From the NCBI GenBank assembly GCA_002373855.1, contig DFKO01000214.1, forward strand, positions 1 through 6,644: DNA of 6,644 bases, given 5' to 3'. The notes beneath the pieces were generated by a model. That model made no database searches, was not told the origin of the DNA, and was given only the letters and a program-made list of their open reading frames with translations. The position numbers and the translations under genes were made by a program. This DNA is from Lachnospiraceae bacterium UBA3643 (lineage in GTDB: Bacteria; Bacillota; Clostridia; Lachnospirales; Lachnospiraceae). Position 1 is the stretch's first letter, and each line of letters opens with the position of its first letter. Positions 6,169 through 6,644 of this stretch are shown here, one piece after another.

Positions 6169-6644
6169 ATGAGAACCATGAGCATAGCCAGCGGCTCGAG
6201 CGGCAATTCGATATATATGGGTACGGACAATACCCATCTGCTCGTAGACACAGGCGTCAGCAAAAAGAAAATAGAAGAAGGCCTTAAGAAACTGGAACTG
6301 TCCGGTATGGATATAAACGGTATACTGCTTACCCATGAACATACCGATCACATCGGCGGACTGGGCGTGTTTCTGCGAAAATATCCCGTGCCTGTATATG
6401 GTACAAAGGGTACGATAGAGGCTACATTAAGATACAGCAAGCTGGGAGCAGTCGATCCGGAGCTTTTTATACCGATTGAGTATGACGAGGTATTTACTAT
6501 CGGAGATATTGATATAAAGCCTGTTAAGATATGCCACGATGCGGCGCAGCCCAGTGCATTCCGATTTGAGAGCGGAGATAAAAAGAGCGCTGTCATGACT
6601 GACCTTGGCTGCTACAATGATTACATAGTAGATGCCATTAAAGG
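6169..6644 (+). CDS. YycJ/WalJ-type metallo-beta-lactamase-fold hydrolase, 3' end cut off by window
   Basis: The first 158 codons are present and the frame is open to the window edge; family members are about 260 residues, so roughly 60 percent is visible. The N-terminus MRTMSIASGSSGNS has the SGSSGN signature of the YycJ/WalJ (VicX) group. The metal-binding motif THEHTDH is at residues 55-61 (H56, H58, D60, H61), with further likely ligands H123 in CHDA and D145 in TDLG. Family members are dinuclear-metal hydrolases; Bacillus YycJ has been reported as a 5'-3' DNA exonuclease linked to mismatch repair, a role I infer here only by family. In many Bacillota the gene sits with walRK, but here it follows the FtsA-like gene. 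ATG 6169 begins two bases after the preceding TGA, and the likely ribosome site GGGAA (6156-6160) lies inside the upstream gene, so translation is probably coupled. The Met at residue 4 is a less likely start because it would shorten the family N-terminus. Confidence 0.92.
   Translation, partial: MRTMSIASGSSGNSIYMGTDNTHLLVDTGVSKKKIEEGLKKLELSGMDINGILLTHEHTDHIGGLGVFLRKYPVPVYGTKGTIEATLRYSKLGAVDPELFIPIEYDEVFTIGDIDIKPVKICHDAAQPSAFRFESGDKKSAVMTDLGCYNDYIVDAIK

Overview
The window looks like core chromosome of a low-to-mid GC Gram-positive bacterium of the class Clostridia, most likely family Lachnospiraceae. The grounds are Bacillota-type ribosome-binding sites, a TTG start on polA, Pol I with a degenerate proofreading domain, a dense one-strand operon, and an oversized FtsA-like protein next to polA-coaE and an MBL-fold gene. 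The family assignment rests on recalled gene order and protein character, not on a database search. I see no mobile element, CRISPR array, rRNA or prophage signature.

Layout. Positions 1-83 (minus strand) hold tRNA-Leu(CAA). Positions 84-173 are a short divergent intergenic region. It contains a perfect 14-bp palindrome (158-171) that places a TATAAT box on each strand, and a second, imperfect 18-bp palindrome (106-123). From 174 to the right edge everything reads rightward with gaps of 2 to 29 bases: a small zinc-finger, single-pass membrane protein related to anti-sigma factors (174-542); DNA polymerase I (572-3325); dephospho-CoA kinase (3346-3945); a 732-residue FtsA/PilM-type actin-like protein with a repeat-bearing C-terminal extension (3968-6166); and the first 158 codons of a YycJ/WalJ-type metallo-beta-lactamase-fold hydrolase, cut by the window end (6169-6644). 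No hairpin-plus-U-tract terminator is visible between the rightward genes, so they probably form one transcription unit.

The genes share a loose theme rather than a pathway. PolA handles Okazaki-fragment processing and repair, and the YycJ/WalJ-type hydrolase belongs to a family with reported nuclease activity on DNA. CoaE makes coenzyme A, and the FtsA-like protein may act at the membrane or in division. The zinc-finger protein could be a membrane-bound regulator, but no sigma factor is in view.

Most of the window is ordinary housekeeping sequence. The points most worth a second look are the symmetric divergent promoter, a predicted leaderless or nearly leaderless first gene, a QMSLF beta-clamp-like peptide in the dead proofreading domain of PolA, and the unusual C-terminal architecture of the FtsA-like protein.
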